Assembly (NCBI RefSeq): GCF_051900425.1
Contig: NZ_JBHZGK010000006.1
Location: 124,001-188,000 of the forward strand
Length of the DNA stretch: 64,000 bases
Direction: 5' to 3'
Source of the DNA: Frateuria_A sp051900425
GTDB lineage: Bacteria; Pseudomonadota; Gammaproteobacteria; Xanthomonadales; Rhodanobacteraceae
The notes under the pieces were generated by a model. That model ran no database searches. It was given only the letters and a program-made list of their open reading frames with translations, and was not told the DNA's origin. Of this stretch, positions 34,080 to 45,479 are shown in pieces (within the stretch, counting starts at the first letter, position 1; every line of letters begins with the position of its first letter). A program made the translations under genes and the position numbers.

Positions 34080-35519
34080 ATGACGTTCTGCCGATCTGCC
34101 TTCCTCGCCCTTCTGCTGGCTGCCGCGGTGCAGCCGATGCCGGCGCAGGCCGGAGGGGTGTCCACGCGGCAATTCCTGGCGGCGATGCGCGAGGGCAACG
34201 AGCTGGGCCGCTACGGTTATCTGCTGCGGACCCTGCCGGAACTGGATGCGACGACCCGCGGCATGGCCCAGCAGTATTACGCCTTCAGCGAAAACGAGCT
34301 CGGTCTCTATGGGGAGGCGGTGCGGGACTTTCCACTGAAGGCCCGGCTGCCCGAGAACATTCCCCTGCCCTCGCCCGCCCAATGGCAGGCCGTGGACGCC
34401 GTCGACGCCATCGCCGGCCTGGCCGCGCAGCGGCGTATCGTCATGGTCAACGAGGCGCATCACGACGCGCATACCCGGCTGCTCACCCTCGCGCTGCTGC
34501 CGCGGCTGCGCGCGCTGGGCTTCACCCACCTGGCGATCGAGGCGCTGGTCGAGGATGGCAATGCGTTGCGCCAGCGCGGCTACCCGACCGACCACAGCGG
34601 CACCGAGTACATGCGCGAACCGGTCTATGGCGAGATCGTGCGCGAGGCGTTGCGGCTGGGTTATGTGCTGGTGCCGTACGAATCGACCACGCCCGGTGGG
34701 CAGGAGCGCGAAGCGCAGCAGGCGCGCGCGCTCTACCAGAAGGTACTGGCGGGCAATCCCAGGGCCAAGCTGCTGGTCCACGCGGGCTACGCACACATCG
34801 ACAAGGCGAGGGGAAGGCTGGGCGACGTGCTGCCGATGGCCGCGCGCATCGAGGCGCTCAGCGGGCTGGACGTGCTCAGCATCGACCAGACCGAACTCCG
34901 CGAGGAGGAGCCGTTCAACGAACTGGAAGCCTACCGGGTGGTCAACAACGCGGTACGCACCGGCGATTCGCTGCGCGGCGTGCCCCAGAACGGCCTGACG
35001 CCCCACCTGGACACCCGCAACGCCCTGCGCGAGCCTTACCACCAGCTCGTCGAGGCCTTCCACCCGCAGCGGGCGATCGTACTGCGCCACCTGGGGGACG
35101 GCCGGTGGTGGAGCGCGCGCCCGCAGGTCTACGACATGAACGTGATCCTGCCCCCGGCCAACCAGCGCGTCAGCTCCTACGTGCGCAACCGGGTCATCCC
35201 CCTGACGATCGACGGCAAGGCCGCCATCGCCCTGCCCCCGGCCGCCGACGGCCACCGCCCGGACTGGCTTTCGCTGCACGGCAAGCGCGTGGCCGCAGCG
35301 GTCAGTTCGCGGCTGTGCCAGGGCGCGTTCCCCTGTCTGGTGGAAGCCCACTACGCGGATGAACCGGACGACGCGGTAGCTGCCGACCGTTACGTGTTCC
35401 TCGAAGGCGGCAGCGACAACACCCTCTGGCTGCGGCCCGGACGCTATCGCCTGCGCAGCATGAATACCGCGGGCAAGGTGCTGACCGAGCGTGCCCTGCA
35501 GGTCGACGCGACGCACTGA
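34080..35519 (+). CDS. Exported ChaN/Tiki-superfamily-like protein
   Basis: A 479-residue exported protein. ATG 34080 gives a signal peptide ending in PAQAGG near residue 25. Residues ~100-290 look like the ChaN / erythromycin-esterase-like (Tiki) fold: VMVNEAHHDAHTRLL with Glu-Ala-His-His, then FTHLAIEALVEDG, VLVPYES and LLVHAGYAHI, giving the conserved Glu and His positions of that superfamily. The C-terminal ~150 residues are beta-rich without a known match. ChaN binds haem; activity here is not predictable. It is divergent from gor. Confidence 0.68.
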   Translation: MTFCRSAFLALLLAAAVQPMPAQAGGVSTRQFLAAMREGNELGRYGYLLRTLPELDATTRGMAQQYYAFSENELGLYGEAVRDFPLKARLPENIPLPSPAQWQAVDAVDAIAGLAAQRRIVMVNEAHHDAHTRLLTLALLPRLRALGFTHLAIEALVEDGNALRQRGYPTDHSGTEYMREPVYGEIVREALRLGYVLVPYESTTPGGQEREAQQARALYQKVLAGNPRAKLLVHAGYAHIDKARGRLGDVLPMAARIEALSGLDVLSIDQTELREEEPFNELEAYRVVNNAVRTGDSLRGVPQNGLTPHLDTRNALREPYHQLVEAFHPQRAIVLRHLGDGRWWSARPQVYDMNVILPPANQRVSSYVRNRVIPLTIDGKAAIALPPAADGHRPDWLSLHGKRVAAAVSSRLCQGAFPCLVEAHYADEPDDAVAADRYVFLEGGSDNTLWLRPGRYRLRSMNTAGKVLTERALQVDATH

Positions 35520-35596
35520 CAGTTGCCGCCGGTTCTCACGAGCTTGACGCAAGCCATTGACTGGATAAGCTCGGGCAAAACACTGCCGAGGTTGCC

Positions 35597-36148
35597 ATGA
35601 CTGCGTACGGACGTCCTTCCTCCGCCACGCGCCTGCGCCTCGTCCTGCTCGGGACGGCGTTGCTGGCCGGCTGCGCCGGCAGCCCGCACCGGCGCGAGCC
35701 CACCTTCAAGGCTTCGCATTCGTCTCTGTCGGACCTGCCCGCGAAGGCGCCCTCGGCGGCCAGCGCCGGCACCGCCAACGACGTGCTGTTCCGGGCCATC
35801 GCGCTGGTCGGCACGCCCTACCACTGGGGCGGCAACACGCCCGACAGCGGTTTCGACTGCAGCGGGCTGGTCGACTACATCTATCGCCAGGCAGCGGACA
35901 TCCTGCTGCCGCACAGCTCGCGCGCCATGTCCGAAATGGACGGCCGCAAGGTCCGTCGCATGACGGAACTCGCCAGCGGCGACCTGGTGTTCTTCGACAT
36001 CGGCGGCGACATCAGCCACGTCGGCGTGTACGTCGGCAAGGGCCGCTTCGTGCACGCACCCAACAGTGGCGGGACGGTGCGGCTGGATGACATCGACGGG
36101 CCGTACTGGCGCGACCACTTCGCTTTCGGGAAGCGGTTGCTGGATTGA
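35597..36148 (+). CDS. NlpC/P60 (C40) cell-wall peptidase, lipoprotein
   Basis: A 183-residue lipoprotein. The lipobox LLAGC puts the lipidated Cys at about residue 26. A short linker leads to the NlpC/P60 domain: LVGTPYHWGGNTPDSGFDCSG holds the catalytic Cys, ISHVGVYVGKGRFVHAP the catalytic His and the third polar residue. Such enzymes (Spr/MepS-like) cut D-Glu/mDAP or cross-linked stem peptides of peptidoglycan in the periplasm. The active site is complete. It follows the ChaN-like gene by 77 bases. A REP pair starts 8 bases after its stop codon. Confidence 0.92.
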   Translation: MTAYGRPSSATRLRLVLLGTALLAGCAGSPHRREPTFKASHSSLSDLPAKAPSAASAGTANDVLFRAIALVGTPYHWGGNTPDSGFDCSGLVDYIYRQAADILLPHSSRAMSEMDGRKVRRMTELASGDLVFFDIGGDISHVGVYVGKGRFVHAPNSGGTVRLDDIDGPYWRDHFAFGKRLLD

Positions 36149-36155
36149 GGGTCTG

Positions 36156-36333
36156 GGGCAAGGCCTCCCCCATCCGCCCTACGGGCACCTTCCCCCCGCA
36201 GGCGGGGGAGGATCGACCCGCACGCCTCTGGCTACCAGGCCTTCCACCGTAGGCGATCAACTCGCGAAATGCGGTGACCGAACCTTCACCCGCGGGGGAA
36301 GGTGCCGAAGGCGGGGGAAGCCTTGCCTCAGCC
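36156..36333. repeat. BIME-like pair of REP palindromes, type A (second locus)
   Basis: The left module reads GGGGCAAGGCCTCCCCCATC, then CGCCCTACGGGCACCTTCCC. The right module is its reverse complement, ending in AAGGTGCCGAAGGCGGGGGA and then AGCCTTGCCTCAGCC. Both modules match 4296-4440 closely. The ~90 bases between them contain no gene. Confidence 0.75.
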
Positions 36334-36342
36334 CTACCCGCG

Positions 36343-36369
36343 AAAAAAACGGCGCCGAAGCGCCGTTTT
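36343..36369. terminator. Bidirectional terminator downstream of slyD
   Basis: AAAACGGCG and CGCCGTTTT pair around CCGAAG, with A7 before and T4 after. It sits 10 bases after the slyD stop codon (minus strand) and also faces the NlpC gene on the plus strand. Confidence 0.85.
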
Positions 36370-36379
36370 CCTTGCCACC

Positions 36380-36865
36380 TCAGTGCGCTTCCTGCCCCGG
36401 CGGATGCGCGTGGCCGTGCTTGACCTCGTCCTCGGTGGCATCGCGCACTTCCTCGATCGCCACGTCGAAGTGGAGGGTCTTGCCAGCCATGGGATGGTTC
36501 AGATCCACGTCGATGGTGCTCATGCCCACCTTGTGCACGGTCACCGCGCGGTGGCCGCCTTCCTTCAGCGCCAGCACCGTGGCCATGCCTGGCTTGAGCT
36601 TGTTCGCCTGCTGGAAATACTTCTTCGGCACGCGCTGGATGCGGCCGTCCTCGCGCTCGCCGTAGCCCTCGGCCGGCGCGATGTCCACCGCGAGCGTCTC
36701 GCCCGCCTCGTGGCCTTCGAGCGCCTTTTCCAGGCCGGGAATGAGCTGGCCGTGGCCGAGCAGGATCCACAACGGCTCGCCGTTGTCGCGCGAGCTTTCC
36801 ACCTTGTTGCCGTCCACCGTGAGCGTGTAGTGGAACGCGATGACCTTGTCCTTGCCTGCCTTCAT
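36380..36865 (-). CDS. slyD: SlyD-like FKBP-type peptidyl-prolyl isomerase
   Basis: A 161-residue FKBP-type isomerase with an insert-in-flap domain. It opens with KDKVIAFHYTLTVDGNKVES, then PLWILLGHGQLIPGLEKALE, AVDIAPAEGYGEREDG and LNHPMAGKTLHFDVAIEEVR. This is the SlyD/FkpB pattern, used for protein folding and metal delivery. The C-terminal His-rich tail is short (HGHAHPPGQEAH) compared with the long tail of E. coli SlyD, so nickel binding is weaker or absent. Start 36865 is the usual MKAGKDKV. It lies downstream of an MFS gene on the same strand. Confidence 0.9.
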   Translation of the reverse strand: MKAGKDKVIAFHYTLTVDGNKVESSRDNGEPLWILLGHGQLIPGLEKALEGHEAGETLAVDIAPAEGYGEREDGRIQRVPKKYFQQANKLKPGMATVLALKEGGHRAVTVHKVGMSTIDVDLNHPMAGKTLHFDVAIEEVRDATEDEVKHGHAHPPGQEAH

Positions 36866-36900
36866 TGCCGTTCTCGTGGGATGCAAAGCGCGGGATTCTA

Positions 36901-38130
36901 TCAGTCCCGCGTGTGCCCGAAGCCCACCCCGCGCGCCTCCGGCCCCAGCCAGGCGAGCAGCGCCAGCACCAGTGCCACCAACGCGATCCAGACCGACATG
37001 GCGAAGGCATAGTCGCCGCCGTGCGCCTTGGCGATCCACGCCTGCGCCGTGGCGGTGACCGCCGCCAGCAGGTTGCCGGTCTGGTAGGCGAAGCCCGGCA
37101 GCGTGCCGCGCACGTGGCCGGGCGAGAGCTCGTTCAGGTGCGTGGGTACCACGCCCCAGGCGCCCTGCACCATCACCTGGATCAGGAAGGCGCCCACGCC
37201 ATAGAGCACCAGCGTGCCGCCGTACATCCACAGCGGAATGACCGGGATGGCCAGCAGCGCGGCGATGACGATCGCGCGGCGCCGTCCGATCCGCTCCGAC
37301 AGCGCGCCGAAGAACAGCCCGCCCACCAGCGCGCCGAGGTTCAACAGCGCCACTAGCACGAACGCGGCGGTCGAGCCGGTCGGCAGATGCAGATTCACCT
37401 CCTCGAACGTGTGGTAGAGGTCCTGCGAGCCGTGGCTGAACATGTTGAAGGCGGTCATCAGCAGCATGAGGTACAGCGCCAGCTTCCAGTGGCCGCGCAT
37501 CGCTTCGCGCAGGCTGCGCCGCGGGGCCTGGCGCTGCTGCTGCCACACCGGCGACTCGGGCACCTTGCGGCGGATGTAGAGCACGAGCAGCGCCGGTGCG
37601 GCGCCGACCACGAACAATCCACGCCAGCCGATGTGGTCGATCAACAGCCAGTTGGCCAGTGCGCCGAGGAAGAACCCGCAGGGGTAGCCGCTCTGCAGCA
37701 GTCCCGAGACGATGCCGCGCGCCTTGGGCGGAATCGCCTCCATTGCCAGCGAGGCGCCGATGCCCCATTCCCCGCCCATCGCGATGCCGAACAGGAAGCG
37801 CAGCACCAGCAGCATGGTCAGCGAGGTGGAGAAGGCGGTGGCCAGCTCGAACAGCGAGAAGAGCACCACGTCCAGCATCAGGATCGGCCGCCGGCCGTAA
37901 CGGTCGGCCAGTCGCCCGAAGATCAGCGCCCCGAAGGGCCGCGCGGCCAACGTCAGCAGCAGGGCCAGCGTCACGTCGGTCTTGTCCACGCCGAAGTCGT
38001 TGGCAATGCCGACGATGACGAACGTCAACAGGAAGTAATCGAAGGCGTCCAGCGTCCAGCCGAGGAAGCTGGCCAGCACCGTGTGGCGCTGGTCATGGTC
38101 CAGCTCACGCAACGTGGACACGATAGTCAT
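36901..38130 (-). CDS. MFS transporter, metabolite:H+ symporter type
   Basis: A 409-residue 12-TM major facilitator. The N-terminus VLASFLGWTLDAFDYFLLTF and the A-motif GRLADRYGRRPILM are typical of the carboxylate/sugar-acid symporter subgroup (lactate, shikimate or sialic-acid type). GGEWGIGASLAMEAIPPKARG and the repeat A-motif GALSERIGRRRAIVIA confirm the fold. The substrate is probably a small organic acid; sequence alone does not decide it. It lies 35 bases upstream of slyD and is divergent from the M4 protease gene. Confidence 0.88.
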   Translation of the reverse strand: MTIVSTLRELDHDQRHTVLASFLGWTLDAFDYFLLTFVIVGIANDFGVDKTDVTLALLLTLAARPFGALIFGRLADRYGRRPILMLDVVLFSLFELATAFSTSLTMLLVLRFLFGIAMGGEWGIGASLAMEAIPPKARGIVSGLLQSGYPCGFFLGALANWLLIDHIGWRGLFVVGAAPALLVLYIRRKVPESPVWQQQRQAPRRSLREAMRGHWKLALYLMLLMTAFNMFSHGSQDLYHTFEEVNLHLPTGSTAAFVLVALLNLGALVGGLFFGALSERIGRRRAIVIAALLAIPVIPLWMYGGTLVLYGVGAFLIQVMVQGAWGVVPTHLNELSPGHVRGTLPGFAYQTGNLLAAVTATAQAWIAKAHGGDYAFAMSVWIALVALVLALLAWLGPEARGVGFGHTRD

Positions 38131-38349
38131 CCAGCGGCTCCCAGCATCAGACCGTCATCAGGCTAGCACGCGGTCCTGCGAGGGCCGCCGCCCGGATGCT
38201 GCGCGGCAGGATGACATGCTCCCCGGGCTGGCGTAGGTTGCCCTGTCGGCACATCGCTCCCTGGGGAGGATCGGCGAGTGCCGACGTGACGGCGGGACGT
38301 GGCAGGAGGCTACCGAACGCCCATCCATTTCCTCGGGAGGGAAACACCA

Positions 38350-39897
<1,548 letters not shown>

Positions 39898-39920
39898 GCG
39901 ATCCACGACGCGGTACCCCG

Positions 39921-39954
39921 ACGAGCCCGGCCCCGTGCCGGGCTCGTTCTTTTT
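39921..39954 (+). terminator. Intrinsic terminator of the M4 protease gene
   Basis: A perfect 10-bp stem (ACGAGCCCGG / CCGGGCTCGT) with a 7-base loop, followed by TCTTTTT. It stands 24 bases after the stop codon. Confidence 0.92.
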
Positions 39955-40001
39955 GGGGCCCATGCGTTCCCGCAGGGCTGCTCCGCGACATGTCTCCAAT
40001 G

Positions 40002-40025
40002 CGGTCGCGCCCCCGTGCGCGACCG
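40002..40025. repeat. Short REP-like hairpin; rest of 39955-40205 without a supported gene
   Basis: CGGTCGCGC and GCGCGACCG form a perfect 9-bp stem with a 6-base loop, matching the inner part of the GTAG-type REP at 58962-59083. The ~250-base stretch from the protease terminator to the methyltransferase otherwise holds only a possible -10 box (40116-40121) and a 20-codon frame at 40147-40209 that overlaps the methyltransferase start. Confidence 0.5.
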
Positions 40026-40115
40026 TGCCGCCCCGACCAGCGCGCGCCATGAGGCCGCCGCTGGAACGTCGGCCCCGCATGCATCCCCTGCACACCCGGC
40101 GACCTGGCCCTTGCC

Positions 40116-40121
40116 TATACT
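40116..40121 (+). promoter_or_regulatory. Candidate -10 box before the methyltransferase gene
   Basis: TATACT stands out in a GC-rich intergenic region about 85 bases before the proposed start. The same TATACT, in a similar GGCTATACTG context, precedes rhlE. No convincing -35 hexamer is visible. Confidence 0.3.
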
Positions 40122-40205
40122 GCCCCCCCGTCCGCGGAGCACGACCATGCAACGATCGTCCCGACACGAGGCCCGCCGCCCGTCCATGCTGCCGGAGCAC
40201 GCGCG

Positions 40206-40883
40206 TTGACAGTGCGCCCGCGGTATCACCTCGATCGCTCGATGCGCGCCACGCTGTCGGCCCGCTTCACCGGCTTCAACCAGCGCCAATACGTGCGCGG
40301 AAAACTGGCCGGGGACCCGGTTTATGGCGCCGTCGCGCGGCTCTTGCAGGAGGCTCCGGCGTTCCCGCTGCTCGACGTCGGTTGCGGCATCGGCCTGCTC
40401 GGCCACTACCTGCACGGCTGCGGCGTACTGCGCGGCTACGTCGGCATCGACCATGACGAGCGCAAGATCGCCACTGGCCGGGCGGCCGCAGCGGCGATCG
40501 GCGATGCGCTGGACCTTCGCCGCGCGGACGTGGCCGATCTGCCGGACTTCCGTGGACATGTCTGCCTGCTCGATGTCCTGCACTACCTGCCGGCGGCACG
40601 CCAGGCTCCGCTGCTCGAACTGCTGGCCGCCCACGTGGCGCCGGGCGCGCAGCTGATGATCCGCAACGTGCTTCGCGCGAAGCACTGGCGCTTCCACGCG
40701 ACCGTGCTGGAGGAGCATGTGCTGCACGCCACCGGCTGGATGCGCGTGGGCGCCGATCACTACCCGACCGCGCAGGAGGTGACCGGACCGCTCGAGCGCG
40801 CCGGCCTGGTCACCACGCTCACGCCGTTATGGGGGCGTACGCCGTTCAACAGCTACCTGGTCGTGGCACGGCGGCCGGCATGA
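40206..40883 (+). CDS. Class I SAM-dependent methyltransferase
   Basis: A 225-residue methyltransferase. The SAM-binding motif I is LLDVGCGIGLLGHYL (about residues 58-72), followed by GYVGIDHDERKI (acidic residue of motif II) and CLLDVLHYLP (motif III-IV region). The subgroup with GLLGHYLHG...YVGIDHD occurs near aryl-polyene and lipid gene clusters in related bacteria, but none is seen here. The start is uncertain: TTG 40206 overlaps the stop of a 20-codon frame that begins ATG 40147, so translational coupling is possible; GTG 40212 is an alternative. Confidence 0.8.
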   Translation: MTVRPRYHLDRSMRATLSARFTGFNQRQYVRGKLAGDPVYGAVARLLQEAPAFPLLDVGCGIGLLGHYLHGCGVLRGYVGIDHDERKIATGRAAAAAIGDALDLRRADVADLPDFRGHVCLLDVLHYLPAARQAPLLELLAAHVAPGAQLMIRNVLRAKHWRFHATVLEEHVLHATGWMRVGADHYPTAQEVTGPLERAGLVTTLTPLWGRTPFNSYLVVARRPA

Positions 40884-40996
40884 TCGCTCGCCTGCGGTGA
40901 GCCCCGGGGAACGTCCCGACGCAGCCCTCCCGGTCAAGGGAGGAGCCGGGTAGGGATGGATTCAGGCCGCATGCGCCCGCCGTAGCGCCGATCGGC

Positions 40997-41002
40997 TATA
41001 CT
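40997..41002 (+). promoter_or_regulatory. Candidate -10 box before rhlE
   Basis: TATACT in the context CGGCTATACTGCG, about 100 bases before the rhlE ATG. If used, the transcript has a ~95-base leader with a CAGCTTTCAGCTG palindrome. A -35 match is not evident. Confidence 0.3.
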
Positions 41003-41101
41003 GCGCGGACGGCTTCCTGCCGTTGCAGCTTTCAGCTGCCCCCTTCCCCATATCGCAACGCGGTTCTGACTGAACGCTCCGGGTTGCACAGGAGTGTGTT
41101 C

Positions 41102-42421
<1,320 letters not shown>

Positions 42422-42481
42422 CCTGGCTGGCGCCTCCGCTCTGGCCGGGAGCAGCCGGTCGTTCAATGAACCCCGGCTCGC

Positions 42482-43327
42482 CTACAGGCCCAGCGCCTTC
42501 GCGTGGTGGCGCAGGTGGTCGTCGATGAAGGTGCTGATGAACCAGTAGCTGTGGTCGTAGCCCGGTTGCCGGCGCAGCAGCAGCGATTGCCCTGCCTCGG
42601 CGCAGGCACGCTCGAACAGCTCCGGGCGCAGTTGCTCGGCGAGGAAGCGATCCGCCTCGCCCTGGTCGATCAGGATGGTGCCGGGGAAGGTGTGTCGCTG
42701 CACCAGCGCACAGGCGTCGTAGTCGCTCCACGCGGCGCTGTCCTCGCCCAGGTAGCGCGTGAACGCCTTCTGCCCCCACGGCACCCGCGCGGGCGCCACG
42801 ATCGGGGCAAACGCGGACACGGAGCGGTAGCGTTGCGGATAGGTGAGCGCCAGGGTGAGCGCGCCGTGACCGCCCATGGAATGCCCGCACACGCCCGCGC
42901 GTTCGGTATCCAGCGGAAACTGCGCCGCCAGGAGCGCGGGCAGTTCCTCCGCGACGTAGCTGCGCATGCGAAAGCGCGAGGACCATGGCGGCTGCGTGGC
43001 ATCGAGGTAGAAGCCCGCCCCTTCGCCGAACTCCCAGTCGCCGGTGGCTCCCTCGAAACCGGTATCGCGTGGACTGGTGTCGGGCATCACCAGCGCCAGT
43101 CCGAGCTCGGCGGCCAGCCGCTGCGCACCGGCCTTGATCGTCGCGGTCTCTTCCGTGCAGGTCAGGCCGGCCAGGAAGTAGAGCAGCGGGCACGGCTGCC
43201 GCGCTGCCTGCGGCGGCAGGAAGAGCGCAAAGCGCATCGGCCCGCCACAGGCAACCGAGGCGTGCCGGTAGAAGCCCTGCATGCCGCCATGGCAGCGCTG
43301 CTCGGAGATCGTTTCGATGGTCGCCAT
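42482..43327 (-). CDS. fghA: S-formylglutathione hydrolase
   Basis: A 281-residue alpha/beta hydrolase of the esterase D family. It opens with MATIETISEQRCHGGMQGFY, and carries PLLYFLAGLTCTEE, PDTSPRD, the nucleophile motif GHSMGGHG and the terminal DHSYWFISTFIDDH with the catalytic His. It hydrolyses S-formylglutathione to formate and glutathione, the last step of glutathione-dependent formaldehyde removal. The partner adhC (glutathione-dependent formaldehyde dehydrogenase) is not adjacent. It is flanked by two plus-strand DEAD-box genes. Confidence 0.95.
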   Translation of the reverse strand: MATIETISEQRCHGGMQGFYRHASVACGGPMRFALFLPPQAARQPCPLLYFLAGLTCTEETATIKAGAQRLAAELGLALVMPDTSPRDTGFEGATGDWEFGEGAGFYLDATQPPWSSRFRMRSYVAEELPALLAAQFPLDTERAGVCGHSMGGHGALTLALTYPQRYRSVSAFAPIVAPARVPWGQKAFTRYLGEDSAAWSDYDACALVQRHTFPGTILIDQGEADRFLAEQLRPELFERACAEAGQSLLLRRQPGYDHSYWFISTFIDDHLRHHAKALGL

Positions 43328-43478
43328 GCGCCGCTCCACTATGACAAACGCACGATCATAACCACGGTCCACCCACGCACCGTGTACTTCGCACCGACGG
43401 CCCACCGGCCAGCCTGATAGAATGTCGCGCCCGCGCGGCGCACGCCTTTGCTCGCCGCTGCCCAAATCTGAGGTTCCC

Positions 43479-45308
43479 ATGTCATCCCCCGTTCCAGGTC
43501 CCACGCCGGCCGATCACGACCCGGTGCCGGCCGGTTTCGCCGCGCTCGCGCTGCGCCCCGAAGTGCAGCAGGCGCTCGCCGATGTCGGCTACGAGTCGCC
43601 CTCCCCCATCCAGGCCGCCACCATCCCGACGCTGCTCGAGGGCCGCGACGTGCTCGGCCAGGCGCAGACCGGCACCGGCAAGACCGCTGCGTTCGCGCTG
43701 CCGATCCTTTCGCGCATCGAGGCGAAGCCCGGCAAGCCGCAGGCGCTGGTGCTGGCGCCCACGCGCGAATTGGCCATCCAGGTGGCCGAGGCGTTCCAGC
43801 GCTATGCGGCCCACATTCCCGGCTTCCAGGTCCTGCCGATCTACGGCGGCCAGAGCTACGGCCCGCAATTGCACGCGCTGCGTCGCGGCGTGCACGTCGT
43901 GGTCGGCACCCCCGGCCGCGTGATCGACCACCTGGACAAGGGCACGCTGGATCTGTCCGGCCTCAAGTACCTGGTGCTCGACGAGGCCGACGAGATGCTG
44001 CGCATGGGCTTCATCGACGACGTCGAGAAGGTGCTCCAGGCCACGCCGCCGCAACGCCAGGTAGCGCTGTTCTCGGCGACCATGCCGGCGCCGATCCGCA
44101 AGATCGCCCAGGCGCACCTGAAGGATCCGGTCGAGGTCACCATCAAGGCCAAGACCACCACCGCGGCGAACATCCGCCAGCGCTACTGGTTCGTCAGCGG
44201 CATGCACAAACTCGATGCGCTGACCCGCATCCTGGAGGCCGAACCGTTCGACGCGATGATCATCTTCGCGCGCACCAAGCAGGCGACCGAGGAGCTGGCC
44301 GAGAAGCTCACCGCGCGCGGCCTGGCCGCCGCGGCGATCAACGGCGACATTGCCCAGGCGCAGCGCGAGCGGGTGATCCAGCAGCTCAAGGAGGGCAAGC
44401 TGGACATCCTGGTCGCCACCGACGTGGCCGCGCGCGGTCTGGACGTCGAGCGCATCAGCCACGTCTTCAACTACGACATTCCCTACGACACCGAAAGCTA
44501 CGTCCATCGCATCGGCCGCACCGGCCGCGCGGGGCGCAGCGGCGAGGCGATCCTGTTCGTCACGCCGCGCGAGAAGGGCATGCTGCGCGCGATCGAACGG
44601 GCCACCCGCCAGCCGATCGAAGAGATGAAGCTGCCCACGGTCGAGGCGGTCAACGACGTGCGCATCGCGCGTTTCAAGCAGCGCATCACCGATACGCTCG
44701 CACAGGACGACCTGGGCCAGTTCCAGCAGTTGATCGAGCAGTACGAGCAGGAACACAACATTCCCGCGCTGGAGATCGCTGCGGCGTTGGCACGCATCGC
44801 CCAGGGCGATCGCCCGCTCCTGCTCACCCCGCCGCCGAAACGCGAGTACGAGCGCCGCGAGACCACGCCGCGCGAGCGTGACGGCGAGCGCCCGGAACGT
44901 CACGAACGCAAGCCGCGCGAGGCGCGCGAGCCGCGTGGCTTCGACGCCCGCCCGCCCCGTCCGCACAATGCGCCGGAGCCGGGCAAGCGCACCTACCGCA
45001 TCGAGGTCGGCCACGAGCATGGCGTCAAGCCCGGCAACATCGTCGGCGCGATCGCCAACGAGGCCGGGCTGGAAAGCCAGTTCATCGGCCGCGTGAGCAT
45101 CCGCGGCGACTACAGCCTGATCGACCTGCCCGAGGGCATGCCCACGGAGGTGTTCGACCACCTCAAGAAGGTTTGGGTAAGCCAGCAGCAGTTGCGCATC
45201 AGCGAGTGGGACGGGACCGAGGAGCCCGCCGGCGCCACGCCGCCGCGCCGGCCACGGCCGGGTGGGTTCAAGCCGCGCCAGGGTGGCAAGCCGCCACGGC
45301 GGAAGTAG
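43479..45308 (+). CDS. deaD: DEAD-box RNA helicase DeaD/CsdA
   Basis: A 609-residue helicase with a complete DEAD-box core (AQTGTGKTAAF, PTRELAIQ, TPGRVIDH, VLDEADEMLRMGF, FSATMP, VATDVAARGLDV, HRIGRTGRAGR). After the core come a dimerisation segment (RFKQRITDTLAQDDLGQFQQ), an Arg/Glu-rich linker (~480-520), a DbpA-type RNA-binding domain (RIEVGHEHGVKPGNIVGAIA ... QFIGRVSIRGDYSLIDLP) and a basic Pro/Arg/Gly tail. This is DeaD/CsdA, used in cold-shock ribosome assembly and RNA turnover. CTGAGG stands 7 bases before the ATG. It is divergent from fghA. Confidence 0.93.
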   Translation: MSSPVPGPTPADHDPVPAGFAALALRPEVQQALADVGYESPSPIQAATIPTLLEGRDVLGQAQTGTGKTAAFALPILSRIEAKPGKPQALVLAPTRELAIQVAEAFQRYAAHIPGFQVLPIYGGQSYGPQLHALRRGVHVVVGTPGRVIDHLDKGTLDLSGLKYLVLDEADEMLRMGFIDDVEKVLQATPPQRQVALFSATMPAPIRKIAQAHLKDPVEVTIKAKTTTAANIRQRYWFVSGMHKLDALTRILEAEPFDAMIIFARTKQATEELAEKLTARGLAAAAINGDIAQAQRERVIQQLKEGKLDILVATDVAARGLDVERISHVFNYDIPYDTESYVHRIGRTGRAGRSGEAILFVTPREKGMLRAIERATRQPIEEMKLPTVEAVNDVRIARFKQRITDTLAQDDLGQFQQLIEQYEQEHNIPALEIAAALARIAQGDRPLLLTPPPKREYERRETTPRERDGERPERHERKPREAREPRGFDARPPRPHNAPEPGKRTYRIEVGHEHGVKPGNIVGAIANEAGLESQFIGRVSIRGDYSLIDLPEGMPTEVFDHLKKVWVSQQQLRISEWDGTEEPAGATPPRRPRPGGFKPRQGGKPPRRK

Positions 45309-45479
45309 ATCGCCACGCGGGTCGCGCCTGCCCGCGTCGTTGCCCACGTCGCCCTGCGGCGGCCTGCGCTCGGGGCTAGCGGCAGCTGAGCGTGGGCTTG
45401 ATTGCCAAGCCCTCGAACCCGTTCATGCCGCGCGGGGATGCGCAGCAAGCGAAGTCGAACCCATGGCCGGGCGCCCGTC

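Noticed and set aside
32856..35552. 898-codon minus-strand frame across the ChaN-like gene and part of gor
   Set aside because: It runs through two real genes and an intergenic gap and its translation matches neither; a GC artefact.
40147..40209. 20-codon leader peptide gene before the methyltransferase
   Set aside because: It has an ATG and overlaps the next start, but no ribosome site or attenuator-like codon run; kept only as a note on the methyltransferase.
45309..45479. Possible small gene between deaD and cysNC
   Set aside because: Open frames exist on both strands, but none has a ribosome site plus sensible composition.
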